Positions 21,054 to 32,568 of a stretch of DNA of 64,000 nt are shown here, in pieces. Every line of letters starts with the position of its first letter. Position 1 is the stretch's first letter. A program made the position numbers and the translations under genes. Location of the stretch: assembly GCA_023055355.1 (NCBI GenBank), contig JALJCS010000004.1:15468001-15532000 (forward strand). The letters are read 5' to 3'. The stretch comes from Agelaius tricolor (Eukaryota; Chordata; Aves; Passeriformes; Icteridae). A model generated the notes under the pieces. The model was not told the DNA's origin. It made no database searches and saw nothing but the letters and a program-made list of their open reading frames with translations.

Positions 21054-23004
21054 CATTAAAAAAGGGATGATTGGTCAAAGCTATCTAGTATACAAAATGG
21101 TCTAGAAATCTTAAAAATCCAGTGAGATATTTTTATGATGTTGCTAGCATATCTTGCTTTCAACCTAGCTGTCAGGATGACAGGACAAATCATATTTTTT
21201 TTTCTTTTACTTTTGTCTGATTGCTTCTCTTCTCACCAAAACTAATATTTAAAGGGATAAAATGAAGGAGGTGCTTAAATGTTTTGGAAATGTAAGGTTT
21301 AAATGCACCTTCTTCTGTAAGCTCAGGTCTGGGCTTTTTTGATGGGATGATAAATCAAGAAAGAATACAATGGCAAAAGTTCCCCCTTTGATCTAAAACT
21401 GAAGGCTCGGATGCTGTTCTTGATTATACCACAGCAAGACTTGCCTAGTGTTAATCAGTGAATTTTCACTTGTATCATACACAAGCATTAAACAATTTAG
21501 AATCTTGCACAGACACTTTTTTGTATTTTGTGCTGAACACTAACATTATAAAACATGGGGAATAAGACTAAAAAAAAAAAAAACTCTACTTGAGAACTAG
21601 CCTAACAACTCACTCCAACCTGAGAAAAATACCAAAATCTTGAGATTTTTATAGAATTCTGGAAATAGTTACAGAAAAAATTAATGTTACCAAGAAATTA
21701 TTATATGCAGGAATACAGTTCTTCAGTGTTGAACTAGAGGAACATGCATCACCATCCCTGGCCATCATTTTCCCAGTTTTTGACCAAATACTTCCTTTAA
21801 AACTCAGTAAAGAGTACCTGAAATCTAGAGATATTCTGATCTGAATCTGTAACCTGGTTTGGACCATAATCATAGCTTTGAAAATAAAAGAAATGTGAAG
21901 AAGTGTAGATTCTGATCCAAGTATCTTGTCTTAGCCTCCTTTTTGTTCTTTTGCCTGTGGATTTCACTGCTGGATGCTACTAGCTGGGTTTTTTCCAAGC
22001 AGATAGTTAAACAGGGACTTCTATTCCTCTTGATTTGGATATTTAATGGAAGGTCTTGATACACAACTTTATTAGAAATCATTTTAGGCAAGATTTTCAA
22101 CATTTTTCTAGTGAAACACTGTACTTTTCACTTGTAGTGTTTTCTTTTTTGTATGAATTGCTAATTTTTAAGGCAGATGCAGTAAGTTTTTAAACATGGA
22201 ATTACATTGCTATCATTTAATTTAATTAACATTAAGGGATAAGAACTTTTTTTGGCATAACCCTGCAAAGTTCAGTTGTCATGATAACTACTGTGTTTCT
22301 GTCTTTTTAATACAAAGGAAACGCTGCTCACGATTATTTCAACTTTTTCAAGAGATGTTTTTTATTTTTCTTTTCTGATCTATAGACACCGTAACAATGA
22401 ATTCAACATTGGTAAAAGAGTAGTATGGAGTAGTGACATATTTGTCTTCTAATATGGAACACTACACAGCAGACAACAGCGATGTAGTTACAAGGTGTAT
22501 TATAGGAAATAAAAGTGAAAATGGAGGAAAGCAATATCACAGGCCACTCACTATAAACAATATCACAGGTCATTCTTTCTGTAAATAAGAAGATTTTCAA
22601 CTTATGATGCTAAAATTTTTCATCTATGACAACAGAAGGTGATGAATTATATAATGTTGATGGAATAACAAAGCAAAATTATTTTTGAAAAGCATTTCAA
22701 TATATGCTTTCCCTCTTTTTCTCCTTTCTTACTTCGCTGATAAGCTAGTGGCTTCAAATGTAAACTACCAGCAGGTGGTAGCAGTGTTTAAGATTTCTAG
22801 AAATGGTATATAAATCGTGCAAGTTACTAATACATAGAAAAAATATTTCAGAGTAAAGACCACACAGTCAATGTCTCTGCAAGTTCATGGCAAGGTTCTT
22901 CCATCTTTATTGATGAAGTATGGACATTTAGTTGACATCTTTAAGACATTTCAAAGACTATTTCATGTGCAGAGCAATAGATGAGACTAACAGGTTGTGG
23001 GGAG

Positions 23005-23075
23005 AGTTCTGTGGTTTTTGTTTTGTGTGCGGTTTTGTTGTTTTGGCTTTTTCTGGTTTGGTTTGGGTTTTTTGG
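23005..23075. repeat. GT-rich low-complexity block
   Basis: About 70 bp dominated by TTTTG and TTTGG steps on the plus strand, similar in make-up to 19318-19465. No coding meaning. Confidence 0.65.
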
Positions 23076-23522
23076 CAGGAGACGGAGTATTAGACTAGTA
23101 CTTCAGCTCCACTCATTTCACTGCCATTTCCTCTGCATATGTAAAACATAGAAAGCTATTTACAGTGTTCACATCAGAGGTTGTATTTTTTGTTTTATAT
23201 TCACTCCAATTCCAGTACATTTCAGCTTTATCCTTTTATTTTGTTTGGCTTCTATTATTACAGTCATTAAAGTGAGTGGAAGAAATGCACCCCGTGCAAT
23301 CATGTCTTTGCAATTCCTTTTGTTTTTTAACATAAATAATTTCAAGCAGTATGAGAACTCTGGTTGTTGTAACACACACCAACAATTTTTATAACAGGAG
23401 GACTTTTCTGTAATAGGATAATTTTGGGTCATGACGCATGAAGTCTCTAGCAATGCCTGAAAATTTTCTTAAAAATGCCTGAGGCAGGTGCCTGTCAATG
23501 AAAATTTTGTGATATCAACAAT

Positions 23523-23562
23523 GTAGCAAGGTACCTCTTCTTGAGTAGAGGTACCTTGCTAC
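23523..23562. repeat. Perfect 16-bp inverted repeat (hairpin)
   Basis: The left arm GTAGCAAGGTACCTCT (23523-23538) is matched without error by the right arm AGAGGTACCTTGCTAC (23547-23562), with an 8-nt loop TCTTGAGT. The stem has 8 G:C pairs, well above the local base composition. It is not part of any transposon I recognise. The stem is too short for a typical animal microRNA precursor, and there is no run of T to suggest a Pol III terminator directly after it. Confidence 0.92.
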
Positions 23563-24150
23563 CCTTATTAAATAAGAACTTTTGATCCGTACTAGAAAAT
23601 CAATAAGAACAGCATGGTTGTGTTGAAATTACTGATGCATATAGTCAATTAATCAGTAGAGGCAAAAGAAGCATATCCTCCAGACCTTAGCTTTAAGAGG
23701 TTACAATTAGTGCATTCAGACGATACTTTAGGGCCTTTCAGCAGCTGCCCACATTCATGTGAGTATTAACAAGAAGTAATATATACCAGGCATGAATGAT
23801 ATATCAGGTCTTGTCTTTTGTATTTAAGGCATATTCATTGCTCTTCTCCATAAGAGACAACCCAAAATATCACAAAATGAGAAGGGAAAGCATGATTGAT
23901 AGGACATAATTATGACAGAAATGGAAAGCAACTTATACTGTAAAATAGTTCTGGTAAACTATTTTGTACTCTGTGCACCCTCTGATTTTAGAGGTGAAAA
24001 AAGAAAGAGAGTTAAGCAGTAAGAAAGAAGAAAACATGTATCTGAGTCACAAGTTTGAAACAGAGAATGATTTAATCATAACAGACCATCTAAACACAGC
24101 CATGGTAGACTACTGCAATAGGTCAGCAGACAAAAGGGCCTTGAAACAAT

Positions 24151-24770
24151 CAGAGAATCACAGAAAATGCTACCTTGGAAGAACCCTCAAGGATCATAGA
24201 AGTCACCTCTCAGCCTCGCACAGGACCATCCCCAAGAGTCACGGCACGTGCCTTGAACTCTGTTAGACTGTGCAGTGATCACTTCTGTGGGAGAGCTTGT
24301 TCCAGTCCCCAGTGGTTTTTCTGGGTACAAAACTATTTTCAAATATCCAACCTAAACCTCCTCTGACACAAGTTCAGGCTATGCCCTCAGGTCCTGTCAC
24401 TGGTCACCACAGAGAAGAGATCAGTGCCTGCCCATCCTCTTCCCCTCACAAGGAAGTTGTAACTGCAATGAGGCCTCCTCTCAGTCTCATCTTGTCCAGC
24501 CTGAACAGACCAAGTGACCTCAGCCACTCTTCATATGGCATTCCCCTCAAGGTCCTCCACCTTTTTCATGGCCCTCCTTTGGATGCTGACCTATAACTCA
24601 ATTTTTTTTTAATATTGTGCCACCAAAACCAGCCCCAGTACTGGAGGCGAGGCTGCCCCAGTGCAGAGCAGAGCAGGACAATCCCATCCCTTGCCTGGCT
24701 GGTGGTGCTGGGCCTGATGAACCCCAGAACAGGGTTGGCCCTCCAGGATTTGGCTGAGGTCATTTGATCT
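24151..24770 (-). mobile_element. Old CR1 LINE 3' fragment (minus strand)
   Basis: The plus strand begins AGAGAATCACAGAAAATG, then 'CTTGGAAGAACCCTCAAGGATCATAGAAGTCA', the reverse complement of a CR1 tail. It continues with the matching C-terminal region ('CCTCTCAGTCTCATCTTGTCCAGCCTGAACAGACC', 'CAGCCACTCTTCATATGGC', 'CTTTGGATGCTGACC') and a stretch of thumb sequence to about 24770. A run of ten T (24602-24611) sits inside. It is diverged and 5'-truncated, with no open frame of note. Confidence 0.85.
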
Positions 24771-27700
24771 GTAGTGATGTACCTAGTGACCTCTTTTATC
24801 AGTTACTGTGTTCTATCTGTGTAGTATATTCACTTATTTATACAAATAGGTTCTGCTTCAACAACATCAATACAGCTGCTCTGCACAGGCATTGCATACA
24901 GAATACCTCATGATAAACCATCTGCAGTTATTCTGGCATTAAAATAAATTCATCACTTGATTTTAGAGAGAAAGACTTAAAATATTCCAGAACAGTATGC
25001 ACATATAATGTACATTTAGTATCATACCTTTCAGAAAGCTTTGTTGGTACAGCAGCATATTACAGTTCCCATCCAGGGATTTGTAGCTTCTCTCAGTGCC
25101 TTGATATGCCACACCTCTTAAGAAAAGAAACAGAGATCTTTTGTCCTTGGTACTTCAGAGGTAGTTGCAATGTGTAAACTTGATTCAGCTGCTAAGAGCT
25201 GCTCATCTTGGCAGGGTTAAGCACATTTTTGGGAATCCAACTTCTTCTCTACCATTTACTGTTGGTAATTTACGTAAAATGTTTATTTCTTCAGGTTGTG
25301 TTCTTTTCTATTTCTCTTTGATAAATGCTTTGTAATCAATTTATTTTTGATTCAAGAAACTGCCTGGATGTATGCTGCCAACAATATTTTCTTTTTCTTG
25401 CGTGAATTTAGTTATGAGTGGTGCTACTGAAACTTCTTTTACTGTCTTGTATCCATTAATAGTAGAAAAAATAGAAAAATGCAGTTGTTTGAAAAGAGAA
25501 AAACAAAAACTTATAATTAGGGTAGAATTTAGTTTAATATTTGCTTTCACATACAAGTCCATGGGCTGTCCTTTAACTTGCAAATGTAGGCAGTTGCTGA
25601 ACTAAGTCATTCATAAATTACCATGTGTTATCTTGCTAACTTGTTAAGAATTCTGTGGCAAGTAGGCAAGAAAACCTTTGCTGATTTTTCCTCAGTAGGT
25701 GGGTGCAATTTAGTTGCCTAAAAGTTACAGGGTTGCATCAGCACACCATGTCTGATGCATTTCATTGGCTTTTCCACACAAGTGCAAAAAGAAACACAAT
25801 GTTTTTTATAGACTGTATTGTTAAGTTTCTGAATACAGTCCTCAAGTGGACTTTTTCATGTTTATTACTTGAAATGTTTAGTTATTTGATGCTTTTTGGT
25901 TTTCAGGTTGTAAATTTCTGGAATGAGAAGTAGGCTTTGACATGTAGTTTTTCATTTCCATTTATTTCAGCTAGAATTGTTTAATAATTTATAGATTTCT
26001 TTCGTATCAATACTTGCTTCATTACACTCTTTAACTTGCTGATATTACCTGATATTAACTATATAAGAAATAATGTATTATACAATTAATAAATAATTTT
26101 CACATTCAATTTGCAGAAAGAATCAGACAAATGACTGGAAGCCTTCAGTACTAGAACATGATGGTTTATTATCTGTTTCAGTTGTGCCTCATATGGACTC
26201 ATAAATTTGGTGCACAGCCAGCTGGTAAGCAATTCCGAGCACTCTTGTTTTCATCTCATGTAACAGTCTTGTACTTTAGGTAGCATTGAGAAAACTTCTT
26301 CCCAGAGGACAGACATTTGCAACAGCTGTCTTAAGTGTTTGGCTAATTCGCTATATTTCTATACTTCTGTGAAAATACTTAATCCCTTCCTACATTTTTT
26401 TACCTATCAGCAGCCCCCACTGCAAGTATTCCTCCCAGCAGCGTGTTCTACAGTGACTAAGCAAAGTTAGCCAGGCCATACTGACATTCCCTCTCGAGCA
26501 TAATAAGACCATCTTGTTTGAGGTTTTCTTTTACATTCCTGCCATAGCTTCTTCTTCCTGAAAGCCTGAGTGAATTTCTGTGCAGTAAACAAACCAGGTA
26601 TTGCCAAACCATTTAGTCCATATGATAGCTGTCTTACTAAGGTAAAAGTTCAGATTCACTTGTCATTTTGAATATTGAAAAATAATCCTCCTTTCTTTTT
26701 TTTTTTTACTGATTTTCATGATTACCCTCCTGGGTGAATGGGATATCAAGATGCTAAGATTCAAGGAAGATAACGTGACCTGCTTATTGTATTGCTCCAT
26801 AGGAAAGGAATCCAAGGACATACAGTAACATGAAAAAATTGCAGTGTTTGTCCAACTGACCTGACTTCTCACCAGGCACTGATTATCCTAAGAAAAACAA
26901 GCTGTGAATAATCAAGTGCCTGGTTTCTGTGATGTAGCACCTGGACTTGTTTTAAGGAATGGATGTCATGTTTACAGACAGCCTAAGGAAGATTATCAGA
27001 TGCTGCAGGTGGTGCAGTCTGTGCATGTCATTTGGTTTATTGATTTGTAGATGAATAAGCCATAAAAATTATTTCATAGATTTCATAACTGAGGACAGTA
27101 AAAATCACTGAGTAAAACTGAAACAGCTGAAACACTTTTAAAATGAATCTCACAAGTTGCTTATTTACTTTCCAGAGTACAAAACTGAGAACTCTGGAAA
27201 AGCATCGATCTCCTCTCCAATAACCACCCACACTGTACCTCAGGCTCTGTACTATCATGACCTCTTACCTCACTTCCTTTTGCTGGTATCGCCACCTAAA
27301 TAAGATTTACATGTCTAAATTGGCAAAACCTTTTCCAGTAATTTAACTCTGTCATTCTGGATAACCTCTCCACTTTCTTGGTTAGGTTACTTGCAGTGAC
27401 TGCAACATCAAGTACAAATCAGCAGAAACCTCTTAGTAAGCTTGCCCTGTTTTTCCATACATCTGCTGCAGCTTACTGTTGACATTTGGAAATGCACACA
27501 CTTTTCTCTATTGAAGAATGTAACTGGTAATTCTAAAGCAATGGATAATATTGTTAAACAAAATTCTACAAACAGGAATTGAGGAATACGTTCTATATTT
27601 TGGTGTAGCAATACTTTGGTTGACTCCCTTATTTTTTTATTTGGTTTTGATGTTTGGGGTTTTTTCTGTCAGAGCTTAAGTCTAGGGAATGTCTTTGTAC

Positions 27701-29005
27701 TTGTTGCAAAACAATGATATGGAAGGATTACTGGGTTTATAAGATTTTCATTAGAATGAAAATTAGGAAAAATTATTTTAAAGTATAAGTGCATGTAGAT
27801 GACAAACTATTTCAGTATACTATTTTAAAAATTATTTTTATTTAGTTAGTTTATGGCTATGAAAATGCTGCAGGCATGTTCACAAGAGTTTCTTTCTATT
27901 CTTTTCTATTGGGTGGAGGGTTGGGGGATTCAATTTTGTTCTACATTACTGTTTCCAGTATGTTTTTGTTTCCAGCAGTAAATCAATTCCTGCAGCATAT
28001 GATCTTCCCCAGTGTGGTTAAGCTTCAAGTCAGACTAGAACAGGAAACCACTCTTAATCTTACTTGATAGTAATGATCTGTTCAGCAGAAAGGTCAAATG
28101 CCTACCAGATCCATCATAGCTTTTCCACTTCCAATGAGACATTGCTAATAACTCTATTAAGGGACCTTGCAGATTGTCAAAACTTCCTAAAGCCTTGATT
28201 TGACTCCTGTTCACAAGATCCCATTGAACGGAATAATTTCTGTTCCTCCCTGGGTGGGGGGGGGATCTTGTCCATGATGTTATTTTTCACCTGCCTTAGC
28301 TGATGTTTAAGTGCACATACACAAATAAACACTGCATATAAATATGTATTTACACACAAATGGATATCTATACACACACAAACATATACAAATAAATATC
28401 TCTATCTAAACACATATGAAACTCTTCTACCTGTAAGAAATTGTGAGTTTACAAGGGTGATAGACTCATATAACTAAGTAGTACCTTTCAGACTTTGACT
28501 CGAAATTTATAAATTTATTTTCAGATACTGTCCTCTAGCATGCTTATTCTCTCTTTCATTTTGGTTTATATCTAATAAACATATATGGGGTTTTCCCCAA
28601 TTTTTCCCCCTCAAAATCTGAGTAATGGTGGAGTAAAGTTTTAAAAACCACGTGTGAAACTGTGCTCAAGGCAGCTATGTTGATAGTGGGCTAGTAATGA
28701 TGACTGGCATTTTGGCATTACCCAGTACTGTTTTCCTTTGGCTCATGCTTCTGTAGGTGTGTGTAATGTTACATGGAACCTTATCCAAAGACATTTTTTT
28801 ACAAACACGATACATGTGATTAGTGCTTTCCTTTGCTCTGGAGGCTATTAATGTGTTTGAGAAAGAAAAGAGATTGCCTTGGCATGATTTTGTTTTTGAT
28901 GGAGTTTGCAATTTGGCTTCTTCTCCTTTTGTTTCATTTGAAGAGTTGACAGTCATTTACTTGCTTCATGTTTACTCACTCTTCCCTTTGGCCTCATGGA
29001 CATTA
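24771..29005. other. Unique AT-rich DNA, no gene recognised
   Basis: No transposon or domain-bearing open frame recognised. A 43-nt segment at 26182-26224 has good splice-like borders (see findings). About 28310-28415 is A/T- and CA-rich simple sequence (ACACAAATAAAC, CATATACAAATAAATA). Confidence 0.6.
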
Positions 29006-29009
29006 AACT

Positions 29010-29232
29010 CGGGGCTGTGTACATATCTCTGGAGGGCAAGTGATCCAAGCCTCCTAATTCACCCAATACAGCAGGGCACCCTCAACAACTCATCAAGGCG
29101 TCTCCCTAACTCAGAGAGGCCACAATCAGTTGCTGTGGAGTCCTGACAGTTTTTTAGTATCTCTAAGGAAGGAGACTCCACAATATCCTCAGGAAACCCA
29201 TCCCCTTTGCAATTATTAAGCCTGTTGTGGGA
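29010..29232 (-). mobile_element. Very old CR1 3'-end relic
   Basis: Minus-strand reading gives 'GFPEDIVESPSLEILKNC', which matches the CR1 ORF2 C-terminal signature '[16 protein letters not shown]' seen at 10.9 kb. It is followed, in the expected place, by '..CTTGGATCACTTGCCCTCCAGAGAT', resembling a CR1 3' noncoding segment ('ggatgacctccagaggtccc'). The tail octamers are not recognisable. The relic is part of the minus-strand open frame 29289-29059. Confidence 0.55.
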
Positions 29233-31845
29233 AATATGTACTTGGCAAAAATAAAGTGAATGAGAATGATCTCTTTCTTTACCTGGCAAACAAAATCTGT
29301 ATGAGATACCACGTCTACCTGCTCCTTTTCATTCCTATTTTTTCTTTCCACATTTAGTTTGCAATTGGAGTCTTGACAGATGTGAAAATCTGAGTTAAAA
29401 TAATGAATCTGAGTTAACTTTAGGTAATAATTCTAGCTGGAAGAAAATATGTTAGGATCATATTTAGAATCCTCAAATGGTGCTACTGCTGCTGCCAGCA
29501 ATTCCACTGTTTTATCTATCTGCTGCCAAGCACTCCAATTGTGGTTACAGTGGAACCACATATTGTTTCATATTGTGGTTACAGTGTACAGTGGAGTACA
29601 TAGAGGGCAACACCTTTTCCTCCTTTCTACATAGAAAAAAAGGTTTGTCATAAGACCTCAGGAATGGTGCTCTTATCATCAAGCCATAGGATGTTTCTAA
29701 AGAGGATTTTTTGTTGCTAATTCTATCTTCATTATATAATTTTGGATATCCAATTATGAATAAATGCCCTGTACAACAACTACTCTGAAGTTGTTTATAT
29801 TGAATATTTAATAAAATATTTGGTATTATCAAACTAACTGCAAGAGTGTTATAATCCCCTATAATGCACAAAGTGAGGAAAGACATCCCAGGTTACTCTT
29901 TCTCCTCTGTCTCTGCTGGAGAGGTGAGAATAGTAGCTAAGGCTCCCTGACTTCAGTGAAAATTTTCAGCTGAAGATCAGATGTTTTGTGCTGAGAGAAG
30001 GAAGAACTGAACTTAGCAGAGATCACAGGATGCTAGTAGAACATAAAAACAACTTGCCTTCTGAAGTTTATTGCTGCGGCATTAAAACTTACTCCTTTAA
30101 AAATTGCATGGAATAAAGTAATTTTAGAATTAAATTTAAAAAGAAAGTGTGATAAAAACTGATTTCCTTGAAAAAATACATGAATTGTCCTAGCATTTTT
30201 GCTCACTGAAGTCTACTTAGGCAGTTTAAGTGTATGAAATATGCAATGTACATACAAGCAGAGTATAATTTAGGATTCTGTCATCTGTGCCTAAATGTCT
30301 AGACCAGGTATCCTGTTCAGTTCAGCAGCAGGCCAACTATTACAGTCTACCAACTACTCCATAACCACTTGGAGCTTGGATAGATTTCAAAAATATTAAT
30401 GGTATTTGCTTTTCTAGTCTGGAAAGTGACCCCTTAGCTCTTCACCTACTGTATGTAGACAACAAACAAGATCCTTTCAGCTATAAACTTGAAGACCATT
30501 GGTTACTTCAGTAAGCTGATTTATTTATTCATAAAAGCATAACTGTTGGACTTGTTATAAGAAGTAACGGCCTTTTTTTTCTATTGAAAGTATCTTTGCC
30601 TGGGTAGAGTACATAGCTAACAATTGAGACTGTTAACATTTCTCCCTGGCTCTTGAAATTATTTGTTGCATTATTCCAGGTAAATCACTTGTCTTTCAAA
30701 ATGCATGCCACAACTTTTAACTACTTTTCAGAGTATAGTACTGATACCTGTAAAACTATTTGATATCATTGAATAAACAGTATTAGAAGTAACTTTCTAG
30801 ATATGAGAAGGTTCAGATGAAAATCCAAGCACAACTGTATTGAAACTACCTGTCCTTTTTCAATAATATTGTATACTTACATTTTCTTAAATGTGGGGCA
30901 ATAATAAAATAAGCTATTAATTACTTTACTTGGAGTAGATAGCCATGATAACACCATCCCTCTGTCTTCAGCGTGGAATTTTATTTGTGTCAGTGGAAAT
31001 CCCACATGTTGTTCCAAGATTAAGGAATGAAAGTTGTCTTTGAAAAAAATATTGCCTGGAAAATGTTCATATTGTTTCAGGTGCTGGGTACCCCTCCCTG
31101 ATTTTCGCTAGCTCTGGACTCGTTGCCTTTTATTGAACTTATAGGAGTTCAATATCATGCTGGTTGCAAAAATTAGGAAATGCTGAGCATTGTTTATGTC
31201 AGGAAATGTTAAGTGAATGTAACTGCTTTAATTAGATGATTTGAAATACAGGAATACAGCATATTGTCTTGCTTTTTCTATGGAGTTAGCTTTCACATAT
31301 ATATTGTTACAGACAGACACATTCTATTCAGCTTGTATTAAAGACAACATGCATAAATATTAAGAAAAAGATGTAATAGATAAAATGGAAATAGTATCAT
31401 TACGTAACTTGAGAGCGTAAAAGACTGACATAATGTCAACATCAACTTTAAAAATCAATTTGTAGATAAATATAGTTAAATATGCTAAAACTCTGAGAAT
31501 AATTTGCCCTATAAATATCCTTTCTTGCTTGCAGAAATAAGGTTTTCTGAAGGTAATAAGATTACCAGTCCTGAATTACCTAGAAGGGAGTTCAGTGGTA
31601 TCAGTCTTAAATGTAGTAACATAAAAACATTTAGTTTCCAATGCAGCCCTGGAGGTCAGACACTGCTTGCTCTGCACTGCCTGAGGTATTTATTTTACTG
31701 AAATATAACAGTCTAAATGAGAGAAAGGCAATTGGAACATGACCCTTGGGCCCCCTCGAAGTGACCACTGCACCAAAGCAACAGACCCATTTGATTACAG
31801 GTGTTGCAAAGCTGAAGGCTTAAACATACAGTACCTTGAAAGATG
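29233..31845. other. Unique AT-rich DNA, no gene recognised
   Basis: No transposon or domain recognised. A 15-mer ATTGTGGTTACAGTG is present at 29538-29552 and again at 29572-29586, a 34-bp spaced local duplication. The 113-residue minus-strand open frame at 29886-29545 has no recognisable features. Confidence 0.55.
31842..31845. repeat. Target-site duplication candidate, left copy
   Basis: GATG directly precedes the LTR start and recurs at 32220-32223. If the LTR ends two bases earlier, at 32217, the duplication becomes six bases with one mismatch (AAGATG/CAGATG), the size usual for ERVK. The sequence does not decide between the two. Confidence 0.55.
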
Positions 31846-32219
31846 TGTCACTGACATATTTTCTGAAAACTACCTTTGCCAGGATCTTTTCTCCTGAGAA
31901 GCTGGGAAGCTTCAGCTTCTCCATGTTTTGCTACTTTGGAATGTGATTTGGAGAATTGTTTACCCAGCATGTGAATTGTTTTTACTTGATGACCAATTAC
32001 AGGTCCAGCTGTGTCAGGACTATGGTCAGTCACAAGATTTTATTATTCATTCTTTTCTAGCCATCTCATGTCTCATTTCTTCTATTCTTTAGTATAGTTT
32101 TAGTATATAATTTTCTTTCATTATAATATATATAATAAAATAATAAATCAGCCTTCTGAAACATGGAGTCAAGATTCTCATCTTTTCCCTCATCCTGGGG
32201 ACCCTCAAACACTATCACA
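31846..32219 (+). mobile_element. Solo LTR of a songbird-type endogenous retrovirus
   Basis: About 374 bp, beginning TGTCACTGACA and ending CTATCACA. Diagnostic segments in order are 'TTTTCTCCTGAGAAGCTGGG' (31886-31905), 'GATGACCAATTACAGGTCCA', 'GTCACAAGATTTTATTATTC', 'TAGTATAGTTTTAGTATATA', 'AATAATAAATCAGCCTTCTG' with the polyadenylation signal AATAAA at 32142-32147, then 'ATGGAGTCAAGATTCTCATC' and 'CATCCTGGGGACCCTCAAAC'. From memory this is the layout of an LTR family abundant in passerine genomes and usually classed as ERVK. That assignment is from knowledge of the family, not from a search. No proviral interior or second LTR is present, so it is a solo LTR. It has been modestly eroded by substitutions. 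Confidence 0.85.
32142..32147 (+). promoter_or_regulatory. LTR polyadenylation signal AATAAA
   Basis: AATAAA is followed by TCAGCCTTCTGAAAC, the usual context in this LTR family. It lies about 75 bp before the LTR end and marks the plus orientation. Confidence 0.75.
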
Positions 32220-32500
32220 GATGAGTCTGGGACAACACTCTTGATTAAAATAATACAGTATATACAAGGAGTAATTTGGTTTATTGTACCTGACCCAGAA
32301 CAGAAATGGGATCTTCATATCAATATAGAGGTAATGATCTCAAATTCCCTGCAGAGTCCCAGCACTTTAGTCTTCTGCTTTTCAGATGAGATCAATACCT
32401 CAAAAGTTCCTGTGGCTCTGTGTCTTCCCCACAGATGTGTGCAGAAAGCACCGCTGGTCAAATCTGGCATGTTGAAAAAACCCAGAAACTAGCATTCAGA

Positions 32501-32568
32501 TTTTTTTTTTCTTTTCTTTTCTTTTTTTCTTTTCTTTTTTTTTTCTTTTCTTTTTTTTTTCTTTCTAT
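32501..32568. repeat. Polypyrimidine (T-rich, TTTTC) tract
   Basis: About 65 bp containing only T and C on the plus strand, with recurring CTTTT and CTTTTTTTT units. The lysine/glutamate-rich open frames on the minus strand (32667-32458, 32674-32489) are produced by this tract. Confidence 0.9.

Larger units (their letters stand above)
16996..24140. other. Unique AT-rich DNA, no gene recognised
   Basis: About 7 kb without a convincing exon, RNA gene or transposon. It contains A and T runs (17888-17899, 21571-21583), a 20-C tract, a GT-rich block, an 18-bp triple repeat and a perfect hairpin, each listed separately. A GC-richer patch at about 18955-19230 is unassigned. Open frames are under 100 residues and lack domains. 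Confidence 0.6.

Noticed and set aside
23523..23562. microRNA precursor at the hairpin
   Set aside because: A 16-bp stem with no extended flanking pairing is too short for a typical animal pre-miRNA.
31515..31552. 18-nt micro-exon after TTTCTTGCTTGCAG with donor GTAATAAG
   Set aside because: The acceptor is good but so short a segment cannot be supported without transcript evidence.
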